Source of the DNA: Spongiibacteraceae bacterium UBA5047
Lineage (GTDB): Bacteria; Pseudomonadota; Gammaproteobacteria; Pseudomonadales; Spongiibacteraceae
Length of the DNA: 13,878 nt
Direction of reading: 5' to 3'
Assembly (NCBI GenBank): GCA_002415025.1
Contig: DIBR01000015.1
Span: 206,852-220,729 of the forward strand
A model generated the notes under the pieces. It saw nothing but the letters and a program-made list of their open reading frames with translations, was not told where the DNA came from and did no database searches. The number at the start of each line of letters is the position of its first letter. The first letter of the stretch is position 1. The position numbers and the translations under genes were made by a program. This document shows, piece after piece, positions 1 through 7,448 of this stretch.

Positions 1-363
1 CTCGCGGCGGGCACCCGCCACACCGCTGGCCAGAGACTCTACACCCTCAAGTTTTTGATAGATCACCGCGAGCAGGCCATTATCCAGCGTGCCCGACCAC
101 AGTAATTGCGGGGTGGCAATTTGCGCCTCACTCAGCGCGGTGTAACCACTGACTTCCGCTGTTTGTTCTTTGGCCGCCAGCGGCAAAAACAGCTTGGCTA
201 TCACCGCTTTCTTGCGCCAGCTCGCCGCCAGCGTCACGCGCTTGCCCGGAAGCAAGCGCAAACAATCCGTTAATTGCATGTCTGAGCCGTCAACAACCAG
301 TGTTGCAGGCAGCGGCACAGTCCAGTCGCCCCGCTCAAGGCTGTCACGCAAACTATCGGTCAT
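1..363 (-). CDS. LPS kinase-like (InaA/WaaP-type) protein, N-terminal 121 residues, cut by window edge
   Basis: Reading leftward from the ATG at 363-361 gives an uninterrupted 121-codon frame that leaves the window at base 1. The fragment looks like the N-lobe of a protein-kinase-like fold. A strand at residues 43-60 ends in AKLF, with K57 as candidate ATP-binding lysine; E70 is a candidate helix-C glutamate; residues 100-110 (VIYQKLEGVES) resemble the hinge strand. The catalytic loop lies outside the window, so activity cannot be judged. It follows waaG on the same strand after 45 bp, where Pseudomonas carries waaP and further InaA-type core kinases, so phosphorylation of LPS core sugars is a reasonable guess. 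An upstream ATG at 408 in the same frame meets a TGA after nine codons, and a GGAA sits six bases before the chosen start. Family assignment rests on pattern and context and is moderate. Confidence 0.6.
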   Translation of the reverse strand, partial: MTDSLRDSLERGDWTVPLPATLVVDGSDMQLTDCLRLLPGKRVTLAASWRKKAVIAKLFLPLAAKEQTAEVSGYTALSEAQIATPQLLWSGTLDNGLLAVIYQKLEGVESLASGVAGARRE

Positions 364-408
364 CGCTGTTCCATTGATATCAGATTTCGCATCCAACGGC
401 GTAAGTCA

Positions 409-1512
409 TTACGCGAGAATAAGTTCGGCTGCGCGCTCAGGCATACTGAAAATATCAGATTCTTGTGCGAAGCGCCGGGCCTTTTCGCGCCACGGTTGTG
501 ACGGTGACAAAAGCACCTTGCGCAGCGCTTGATTCAGGCTGGCCTGGCTCACTGGCTGTGGCAACACTTCACCCAACTGCGCGTCGCGCACATAGCCCGC
601 ATAGCCGCAGGCATCAGTGGTAATCACCGGCAAACCGGCAACCATTGCCTCCAGCAATACGGTTCCGGTATTTTCCCGGTAGGCCGGGTGCAGAAGTACG
701 TCAGCGCTCCACAAGTAGTCGACCACGTTGTCGACACCGCCAAGAAAGTGAACACCGTCACTGACTTTCAGGTCAGCGGCCAAAGCTGCAAACGGCGGCA
801 CTTTATCGTGGCCGAGCACTACTAGCCGACAATGCTTATTGTCTTGCATCAACGCCGCAAAAGCGCGAATGGCGCGATCCAACCCCTTTGTCCGAAAGCC
901 GCTGCCCACAAACAATACAACTTTTTCATCATCGCGCCATCCCTGTTGTTCGCGAAAATTACGGCGCTGGATTTCGTAATCGGGAGGCATAACTCGATCG
1001 CGCCGAATGCCGGGCGGCAGCAGATGCATACGCTCGACCGGGGTAGCGTAATAGCGCCGGTACACCTCGCATTCCGGCGCAGAGATCAGCAGAATGCGGG
1101 TTCTGGCGTCGGGAGAAAAAACCGCGCGCTCCATGCGCATAAACTGCCGGGCACGTGGCGTAAGGCTGTAATAGCGCGGCCGCTCCTCGGCCACTTTCGC
1201 CGCAAAACAACTATCAGCGGCGTAGTAAAAGTCGAGTCCCGGCATTTTATTAAAGCCAATCAGGCAATCTATGCCCGCTTGCTTTGCCGCGACCAAAACA
1301 GATTCGGCAAACATGGCATCGCGGCGATGGTTCGAGAGTCCTCGCGCCGGCAGTAGAACAATATCCAGAAAATCCGGCTGTTCGCCTTCCCACTCGCTGC
1401 AAAAAACCGTGACACGATGTCCGCGATCAACGCACACGCTTGCTATGGCCAGCATGTCGCGCTGCAAGCCCCCGAAGGGAAAAAACTTGAACAACGCAAA
1501 ACCCAGCGTCAT
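409..1512 (-). CDS. waaG: LPS core glycosyltransferase WaaG (GT4 family)
   Basis: This 367-residue protein matches the length of WaaG/RfaG (about 370), the cytoplasmic-face enzyme that adds the first hexose to heptose II of the LPS core using a nucleotide-sugar donor. The N-terminus has the typical FPFGGLQRDM segment for acceptor/donor binding. FVGSGFRTKGLDRAI near residues 200-215 starts the C-terminal Rossmann domain, and E280-x7-E288 (ENTGTVLLE) is the retaining GT4 signature that grips the donor. Conserved family segments such as GFNKMPGLDFYYAAD near 105-120 are also present. Its ATG overlaps the waaC stop as ATGA at 1512-1509, and GGGAG at 1522-1518 lies five bases before it, so coupled translation is likely. 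Function is firm; the exact hexose transferred cannot be read from sequence. Confidence 0.93.
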   Translation of the reverse strand: MTLGFALFKFFPFGGLQRDMLAIASVCVDRGHRVTVFCSEWEGEQPDFLDIVLLPARGLSNHRRDAMFAESVLVAAKQAGIDCLIGFNKMPGLDFYYAADSCFAAKVAEERPRYYSLTPRARQFMRMERAVFSPDARTRILLISAPECEVYRRYYATPVERMHLLPPGIRRDRVMPPDYEIQRRNFREQQGWRDDEKVVLFVGSGFRTKGLDRAIRAFAALMQDNKHCRLVVLGHDKVPPFAALAADLKVSDGVHFLGGVDNVVDYLWSADVLLHPAYRENTGTVLLEAMVAGLPVITTDACGYAGYVRDAQLGEVLPQPVSQASLNQALRKVLLSPSQPWREKARRFAQESDIFSMPERAAELILA

Positions 1513-2516
1513 GCAGACTCCCTTTTTTGCAACAGCTCTTGCAAGGCGAGTAAAACGCGCGCCGGTGTCAGCGGGGTCATCACCACCGGATCGGCGGCAG
1601 GCAGCTCGTCGCGAGAGAAGCTGCCCGCCAGCAAATGGTGCTGGTTAGCGCCGTAGGTGCCTACAAGGTCCGGAGAGGTTGGCCCATACAAGGCAACGGT
1701 TGGGCGCCCCAGCGCAGCCGACAAATGCCCCAGGCCGGTGTCCACGGAGACCACAGCATCGGCGTGTTGAAGCTCAGCGGCAACGCCCTGTAAATTCAGC
1801 TTTGGCAACACTTTCGCCTGCCCGGATACTTCGGCAATACGCTGTGCACGCTCACGCTCCGGCTCGCTGCCCCAGGGAATCCGAACCTCGTAGCCCGCCG
1901 CTGTCACGTCCTTGCACAACTCCAGCCAGTATTCTTCCGGCCAGTGTTTGTCGTCACGAGAGGTGCCATGCAAGAAAATGACATTCGGGTCGCGCGCGCC
2001 ACTTAATTTGAAGCGCTGGGTATCAATGCCGTAAACGCCTTCGGCGGGGGGTACGGTGTAACCCAGCGCCTGCGCGAACAATTGCCGGGTGCGTTCCACC
2101 GCGTGCAGGGTGCGAGGCACATGAAAACGGCGGTGATAAAACCAGCTCGCCAGCTTTTCACGCACGGTGTCTTTATCAAAACCGGCGCGCGGGGCATTGA
2201 CAAGGCGCGCTACCAACGCGCTTTTCAACAAGCCCTGGGCGTCTATTACAAGGTCGTAGGTTTCTTTTCGGAGCTGGCCTTTAAATGCCTTCCACTCAAT
2301 ACCGCCGAGTGCGGCTATCGGTGTTTTGCGCCAGCGTCGAATGGCCACGGGAATGACCTTATCGACGGCGGGGTGCCAGGCCGGAATTTCGGAAAAGCCT
2401 TCCTCGACCACCCAGTCAAACACGATACCGGGGATTGCAGCCGCTGCATCACTGATGGCAGGCAGAGTATGGATCACATCGCCCATGGAGGAGGTTTTTA
2501 CTACAAGAACACGCAT
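1509..2516 (-). CDS. waaC: LPS heptosyltransferase I WaaC
   Basis: A 335-residue GT9-family enzyme that transfers the first L-glycero-D-manno-heptose from ADP-heptose to Kdo2-lipid A at the inner membrane. The N-terminus VVKTSSMGDVIHTLPA is diagnostic for WaaC and carries D13, the position of the catalytic base in the E. coli enzyme. The C-terminal ADP-heptose site shows the HGTSRDDKHWPE segment with K190 and SVDTGLGHLSAAL with D259, both expected for this family. Length agrees with E. coli WaaC (about 320-335). The start is shared with the waaF stop as TAATG at 2518-2514, with AAGGGA about ten bases upstream, which suggests re-initiation by ribosomes finishing waaF. The gene ends in the ATGA overlap with waaG. 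No missing residues or frame breaks are visible. Confidence 0.95.
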   Translation of the reverse strand: MRVLVVKTSSMGDVIHTLPAISDAAAAIPGIVFDWVVEEGFSEIPAWHPAVDKVIPVAIRRWRKTPIAALGGIEWKAFKGQLRKETYDLVIDAQGLLKSALVARLVNAPRAGFDKDTVREKLASWFYHRRFHVPRTLHAVERTRQLFAQALGYTVPPAEGVYGIDTQRFKLSGARDPNVIFLHGTSRDDKHWPEEYWLELCKDVTAAGYEVRIPWGSEPERERAQRIAEVSGQAKVLPKLNLQGVAAELQHADAVVSVDTGLGHLSAALGRPTVALYGPTSPDLVGTYGANQHHLLAGSFSRDELPAADPVVMTPLTPARVLLALQELLQKRESA

Positions 2517-3568
2517 TAGGCTCTTTCCCTTGGCGCGAGCAGTTGATCCAGCGAGGCAACAACACGCCGCGGCTCGAGATCAACCAGACATTTCATATGC
2601 CCCAAAGGGCATTCGCGTTTAAAACAGGGGCCGCAATCCACAGGGATTTGCTCGGTGGCAACAATCTCGGCGAGTGGTGGCGTAAAACCCGGCGAAGTTG
2701 AGCCATATACCACCACCATCGGTCGTTGCAATGCAGCCGCAATATGCATCAGGCCGGAATCGTTGGACACCACCGCATTCACTTGCGACAGAATGTCGAT
2801 TGCCTGCCCGAGCGAGGTTTTGCCACAAAGGTTAATGCAGTCGCCGTGAGCGGTTGGCGGCAGCGACCTCCTGATACGCTCCGCAACTTCGGAGTCTTTT
2901 GCCGACCCCATCAGTACCACGCGCCAACCGCGATCAAGGTAGGTTGAGGCCAGCGAGGCGTAGTGTTTGTCGGGCCAGCGTTTGGCCGGACCAAACTCTG
3001 CCCCGGGACAAAGTGCAAGTACCTTTTGTTCCGGCGAAGCCTGAACCAGCACCTTGTCCGCATAAATCGACTGCGCATTTTCAATCGTCACCTGCAGTGC
3101 CGGACGAGGGATCGGCTTGGGCAGCACTGCGCCGGGCTCACAGGCCAATGCGACAAAACGCTCGACCATTAAGGGGTATTTTTGCTTATCGAGCACACGT
3201 ACATCGTTCAGCAGGCCGTAACGCATTTCACCACGCCAGCCAGTACGCTGCGGAATGTTTGCAAAGAAAGGGATCAGGGCGGATTTAAGCGAGTTCGGCA
3301 GCACGATAGCCTGGTCGTAGCCCTGTTTGCGCAGTTCCAGCCCGAGCCGGCGACGCGTACCGAGCTGCAGCTGGCCGTGCCCTAACGGCATGGTGATACC
3401 GCGACGCACTTCGGGCATCCGGTCCAGCAATGGCAGGCTCCACTGCGGCGCCAGCACATCCAGTTCGCAATCAGGGTATTGCTGGCGCAGCACCTTGAAC
3501 AGGGTCTGCGCCATCACCATATCGCCAACCCAGGACGGCCCTATGATCAGAATACGGCGGCTAGCCAT
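2516..3568 (-). CDS. waaF: LPS heptosyltransferase II WaaF
   Basis: A 350-residue GT9 enzyme that adds heptose II to heptose I of the inner core, acting directly after WaaC. The N-terminus ILIIGPSWVGDMVMAQTLF is the WaaF version of the GT9 start, with D16 at the catalytic-aspartate position. Further signatures are LPNSLKSALIPFFA, LCPGAEFGPAKRWP in the donor domain, SNDSGLMHIAAAL with D270, and the cysteine-rich end CGPCFKRECPLGHMKC, which separates WaaF from WaaC. The gene begins only eight bases after the ilvE stop with a weak ribosome-binding site, so expression probably depends on coupling. The GPSW motif two codons into the conserved block leaves little room for another start. Confidence 0.95.
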   Translation of the reverse strand: MASRRILIIGPSWVGDMVMAQTLFKVLRQQYPDCELDVLAPQWSLPLLDRMPEVRRGITMPLGHGQLQLGTRRRLGLELRKQGYDQAIVLPNSLKSALIPFFANIPQRTGWRGEMRYGLLNDVRVLDKQKYPLMVERFVALACEPGAVLPKPIPRPALQVTIENAQSIYADKVLVQASPEQKVLALCPGAEFGPAKRWPDKHYASLASTYLDRGWRVVLMGSAKDSEVAERIRRSLPPTAHGDCINLCGKTSLGQAIDILSQVNAVVSNDSGLMHIAAALQRPMVVVYGSTSPGFTPPLAEIVATEQIPVDCGPCFKRECPLGHMKCLVDLEPRRVVASLDQLLAPRERA

Positions 3569-3576
3569 CAGTAACG

Positions 3577-4506
3577 CTAGTCTTTAACCGGCGCCAGCCA
3601 CTCGGCACGGGCACAACCGCGCCCCTTGACGGCGTCAAAGTACATGGCCTGCAGTTTTTCCGTTATTGGACCGCGCTTGCCTTCGCCAATACGGCGACCG
3701 TCCAGCGACTGGATAGGCAATACTTCGGCAGCCGTGCCGGTGAAAAACGCTTCGTCGGCGATATATACCTCATCGCGAGTAATACGCTTTTCACGAATCT
3801 GGTAGCCACATTCTTCGGCCAGGGCAAAGATTGTACTGCGGGTAATGCCGTCGAGGCAGCTGGTCAACTCGGGGGTGTAAAGAATGCCATCGCGCACGAT
3901 AAAGACGTTCTCACCGGAGCCTTCTGCCACGTAGCCCTCGTTGTCCAGCAACAGCGCCTCTTCACAACCGCTATCCAGCGCTTCTTTCAACGCCAGCATT
4001 GAGTTGATGTAGTGGCCATTTGCCTTTGCCTTGCACATGGAGATATTGACGTGATGTCGCGTATAGCTTGAGGTGCGAACCTTGATTCCCTTGGTTTTGG
4101 CTTCGGGTGACATATACGCCGGCCAGTGCCAGGCGGCAACGATGACATGCGTTTGCAGATTGTCGGCGCGCAAACCCATACCCTCGGAGCCAAAGAACAC
4201 CATCGGGCGCAAATAGGCTTCTTCCAAGCCGTTTTCACGCACAACAGCCCGCTGGGCGTCATTCAAGACATCTTTCGAATAGGGCACTTCCATATTCAGG
4301 ATATGTGCTGAACGAAACAGACGATCTGTATGTTCTTTCAGCCGGAAAATTGCCGTGCCGTGGCTGTCGGTATTGTAGGCACGCACACCTTCAAACACAC
4401 CCAGACCATAATGCAGTGTGTGCGTCAGCACGTGTACCTTGGCATCACGCCAGGGAACCATTTCACCATCAAACCAAATCACGCCATCGCGATCAGCCAT
4501 GGACAT
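3577..4506 (-). CDS. ilvE: Branched-chain amino acid aminotransferase IlvE
   Basis: A 309-residue fold-type IV PLP enzyme that interconverts leucine, isoleucine and valine with their 2-oxo acids, using 2-oxoglutarate/glutamate as partner. The N-terminal HTLHYGLGVFEGVRAY, the PLP lysine K161 in CKAKANGHYINS, the cofactor glutamate E195 within EGSGENVFIV, and the phosphate-binding FFTGTAAEVLPI near the C-terminus are all present. Length matches E. coli IlvE (309). Two ATGs lie at 4506 and 4500; GAGGAG at 4520-4515 is eight bases before the first and fourteen before the second, so the first is preferred. It lies between glnE (29-bp gap) and waaF (8-bp gap) in a Pseudomonas-like order. Coupling amino acid transamination to glnE makes biological sense through glutamate, but that link is inference. 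Confidence 0.96.
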   Translation of the reverse strand: MSMADRDGVIWFDGEMVPWRDAKVHVLTHTLHYGLGVFEGVRAYNTDSHGTAIFRLKEHTDRLFRSAHILNMEVPYSKDVLNDAQRAVVRENGLEEAYLRPMVFFGSEGMGLRADNLQTHVIVAAWHWPAYMSPEAKTKGIKVRTSSYTRHHVNISMCKAKANGHYINSMLALKEALDSGCEEALLLDNEGYVAEGSGENVFIVRDGILYTPELTSCLDGITRSTIFALAEECGYQIREKRITRDEVYIADEAFFTGTAAEVLPIQSLDGRRIGEGKRGPITEKLQAMYFDAVKGRGCARAEWLAPVKD

Positions 4507-4514
4507 TGCTGCTA

Positions 4515-4520
4515 CTCCTC
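4515..4520 (-). promoter_or_regulatory. Strong Shine-Dalgarno of ilvE
   Basis: GAGGAG on the minus strand, eight bases before the ATG at 4506. It is the strongest ribosome-binding site seen in the leftward operon and decides between the two tandem ATG codons. It lies in the 29-bp gap after glnE, so ilvE can be translated independently of the long gene before it. Confidence 0.7.
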
Positions 4521-4535
4521 AAGAAAACGTTCTGC

Positions 4536-7448
4536 TTATGTATCATTTGCCACCATCCAGCGCTGCCACTGGGCCAGCACAATGTCCCGGTGGGCGGCGA
4601 CGTCGGCAATCGACGCCATGCCTTTTTCCTCTTGCAGGCTTGAGCGGTGAACAAAACTGCGGAAGGTTTTGTAAGCGTCAATCAGCGCCAGCGCCTGCCC
4701 CTCTTCCAGCAAACCTTCGGCCTGCAAAGATTCCAGCATCCGAATATTGTCGGTGTACTGTGTTAGCGAGGTATACCGGTGCGCCTGGGCGAGAACCGCA
4801 TATTGCACCATAAATTCAATATCAACGATACCTCCAAGCCCCTGTTTCAACTCGAACTGCTCATTTTTTTCACCGCTTCCGCCAGCCAGCAGGTGGTCGC
4901 GCATTTTGTTGCGCATCGACACCACCTCTTCACGCAGCGCATTTTCGTCACGCGGGCGCGCCAGGATGTCGGCACGCAGCCCTTCAAAACGCTTCGCCAG
5001 CGCTTCGCCACCAGCAACCACCCGGGCTCGCGCCAGCGCCTGATGCTCCCAGGTCCAGGCGCTGCCCTGCTGGTAGTCGGCAAATGCGCCGAAGGACGAC
5101 ACCAGCAAACCCGAGTTACCCGACGGGCGCAGGCGCATATCCACGTCATACAACTGCCCCAGCCCGGTTGTGGCCGTCAGAATATGAATCATGCGCTGGC
5201 CGAGGCGGGTGAAAAAAGTCCCGCCGTCGAGGGCCCTGTCGCCGCTGGACACCGCGCCGGCATCCACATCGTGGATAAACACCAGATCCAGATCCGAGCC
5301 GTAATTCAATTCCAGCCCGCCCAGCTTGCCATAGGCCACAACAATAAAAGGCAGGTCAGTATCAGTGCCCGGCAAGTCGCCGTGACGTTCGCGCAGGGTT
5401 TGCCAGGCCATTTCCAGTACGTGACTGAGCACCACTTCGGCAATAGCAGAAAGGTAGTCGCTCACCTTCATCAGCGGCAGCGTCCCTACAATTTCCGAGG
5501 CTGCCACACGCAACACGTGGGCCAGCTTGAAATAGCGCAGCGCTTCCATCTGCGCTTCCTGGTCTTCCTCGGGGATGCGCAGCAATTGCTGGCGCAGCTC
5601 GCTATACAGGCCTTCTTTGTCTGGCACGGAATACAGGCTGTGTTCGTTGAGCAGCTCGTCCAGCAGCACCGGGTTGCGCGACAACTGGCGTGATATCCAG
5701 GGGCTGGCGTCACACAGCCGCACCAAGCGGCTCAGCGCCCCCGGGTTCTCCATCAACAAGACGAGGTAGGCGGTACGACGCAGCACCGACTCAACCAGAG
5801 GCAGAATGCGCAAGAAACAGCGTCCGGGCTGCTGAGCCTCACCGCAAGCATCGAGCAACAAGGGCAGGAAGTCGTACAAGCGTTCGCGACCCAGATTCTG
5901 CATACGCTTGACGGCGCTGCTGTCGAGCATGGCCAACAAGAGGCGGGCCACCTCATCGGCGTCGTCAAACTCGGCGCTCTGCAATTCACACAGCAGCGCC
6001 TCACTGTCGGCCATTTCCAGGAGGTCTTCCCAGGGTCGCTTGCTCACTTCCAGCTCTGCCGCATGGTCCGGCTCGGCGATCACATCTTCAAACAGTGCGG
6101 CAACGCGGCTGCGATGCTGCTCAAGCGCATCCGCATAGGCCTGCCACTCCCCCTCGAAGCCCATAACCCAGGCGAGCGCCGCGCGTTCCTTATTCTCCCG
6201 GGGCAGTTGCTGGGTCTGGCGGTCGAGCCAGGCCTGGATGGCGTGCTCGCTGTCACGCAAAAAATTGTAGGCGGCTTTTAATTCTTGCACCGCTTCAGCG
6301 GGGAGCTGGTCAAGCACCTGCAGCTCGTCAAGCACGGTCATCAGGCGTCTTTCCTGCAGCGATTGCTCGCGGCCACCGCGCACCAGCTGAAAGCACTGGG
6401 CGATAAACTCTACCTCCCGAATACCCCCGCTACCGAGCTTGATATTGTCCTGCAGTTGGCGGCGCTGAACTTCGCGCCGGATCATGCGCTTCATGTCTCG
6501 CAGCGCTTCAATAACGGAAAAGTCGATATAACGGCGGTAAACAAAAGGCTTGAGCGCGTGCAACAGCCGGGCCCCGGCGGCGATATCCCCGGCGACCGCG
6601 CGCGCCTTGATCATGGCGTAGCGCTCCCACTCGCGCCCCTGATCCTGGTAGTACTCTTCCATGGCGTCAAAGTTGATCACCAGCGGTCCGCTCTGACCGT
6701 AGGGGCGCAGACGCATATCAACGCGAAACACAAACCCGTCGGCGGTGCGCTGATCAATGCTCGCAATCAAGCGCTGACCAAGCTTGATAAAAAACTGCTG
6801 GTTGTCGACCTGCCTCGCACCACCGACGGTCTGCCCGGATTCGGGGTAGGTAAACATCAGGTCAACATCAGAGGACAGATTCAGTTCGCCAGCGCCCAGC
6901 TTGCCCATCGCAACAATCACAAAATGCTGCGGCTCGCCGTCGCGGTTGCACGGCTGCCCCCATTCACGAACCAGTTGCCGGTGATGAAAATCCAGCGCCG
7001 CTTCGAGGCAGCATTCGGCCAGCCTCGAGAGATCGCGAGTGGTTGCCGCCGTATCGGCAAGACCATTGAGGTCGCGCCAGACAATTCGCAGCCAGTGGCG
7101 ATTGCGGAAGCACCGGAGCGCGCGGTCGAGATCGACCTGCGCTTCAATGGGCTCAGCGGGGCTAAAATCCGGCTTGCGCGATGCCTTGGCGTTGAGTTCA
7201 CCGCTCTGCGACAATTCGATCAGCGCCTGCGGCTGCTTTCGCAGCAACTCGCCAAAGGCCTGCGAACAGGCCAGTGACGTCAGCAATTGCTTTGCAAACG
7301 GCTCGTCAGACAAGGCCTGCTCGAACCAATCGCACTGGCTCTTATCGCAGGCAGACAGCAATTGCTCCCAATTGCGCAGCGTATCCGCACGCAGCGCCTC
7401 GGGCAGAGACGCCGCCAATTTTCGGAAGGTGGAGAACATATCACTCAT
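4536..7448 (-). CDS. glnE: Bifunctional glutamine synthetase adenylyltransferase/adenylyl-removing enzyme GlnE
   Basis: A 970-residue protein, slightly longer than E. coli GlnE (946). It controls glutamine synthetase by adding AMP to a tyrosine (C-terminal domain) or removing it by phosphorolysis (N-terminal domain), in response to PII. Both duplicated nucleotidyltransferase signatures are intact: GKLGAGELNLSSDVDL near residues 182-197 and GKLGGLELNYGSDLDL near 707-722, each with the metal-binding DxD pair. Each is followed by the family segment DMRLRPxGxSGxL. The internal GGIREVEFIAQ and GGIVDIEFMVQYA repeats also match. The ATG at 7448 shares its A with the TGA stop of the upstream ATPase gene (TGATG), a classic coupling joint. 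A TTG three bases earlier keeps the frame open but is less likely. No frameshift is seen over the whole length. Confidence 0.96.
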   Translation of the reverse strand: MSDMFSTFRKLAASLPEALRADTLRNWEQLLSACDKSQCDWFEQALSDEPFAKQLLTSLACSQAFGELLRKQPQALIELSQSGELNAKASRKPDFSPAEPIEAQVDLDRALRCFRNRHWLRIVWRDLNGLADTAATTRDLSRLAECCLEAALDFHHRQLVREWGQPCNRDGEPQHFVIVAMGKLGAGELNLSSDVDLMFTYPESGQTVGGARQVDNQQFFIKLGQRLIASIDQRTADGFVFRVDMRLRPYGQSGPLVINFDAMEEYYQDQGREWERYAMIKARAVAGDIAAGARLLHALKPFVYRRYIDFSVIEALRDMKRMIRREVQRRQLQDNIKLGSGGIREVEFIAQCFQLVRGGREQSLQERRLMTVLDELQVLDQLPAEAVQELKAAYNFLRDSEHAIQAWLDRQTQQLPRENKERAALAWVMGFEGEWQAYADALEQHRSRVAALFEDVIAEPDHAAELEVSKRPWEDLLEMADSEALLCELQSAEFDDADEVARLLLAMLDSSAVKRMQNLGRERLYDFLPLLLDACGEAQQPGRCFLRILPLVESVLRRTAYLVLLMENPGALSRLVRLCDASPWISRQLSRNPVLLDELLNEHSLYSVPDKEGLYSELRQQLLRIPEEDQEAQMEALRYFKLAHVLRVAASEIVGTLPLMKVSDYLSAIAEVVLSHVLEMAWQTLRERHGDLPGTDTDLPFIVVAYGKLGGLELNYGSDLDLVFIHDVDAGAVSSGDRALDGGTFFTRLGQRMIHILTATTGLGQLYDVDMRLRPSGNSGLLVSSFGAFADYQQGSAWTWEHQALARARVVAGGEALAKRFEGLRADILARPRDENALREEVVSMRNKMRDHLLAGGSGEKNEQFELKQGLGGIVDIEFMVQYAVLAQAHRYTSLTQYTDNIRMLESLQAEGLLEEGQALALIDAYKTFRSFVHRSSLQEEKGMASIADVAAHRDIVLAQWQRWMVANDT

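Noticed and set aside
4779..5693. 304-codon plus-strand open frame opposite glnE
   Set aside because: It lies wholly antisense to an intact, motif-bearing glnE. Its translation is rich in H, Q and R, typical of a shadow frame in GC-rich DNA, with no recognisable domain.
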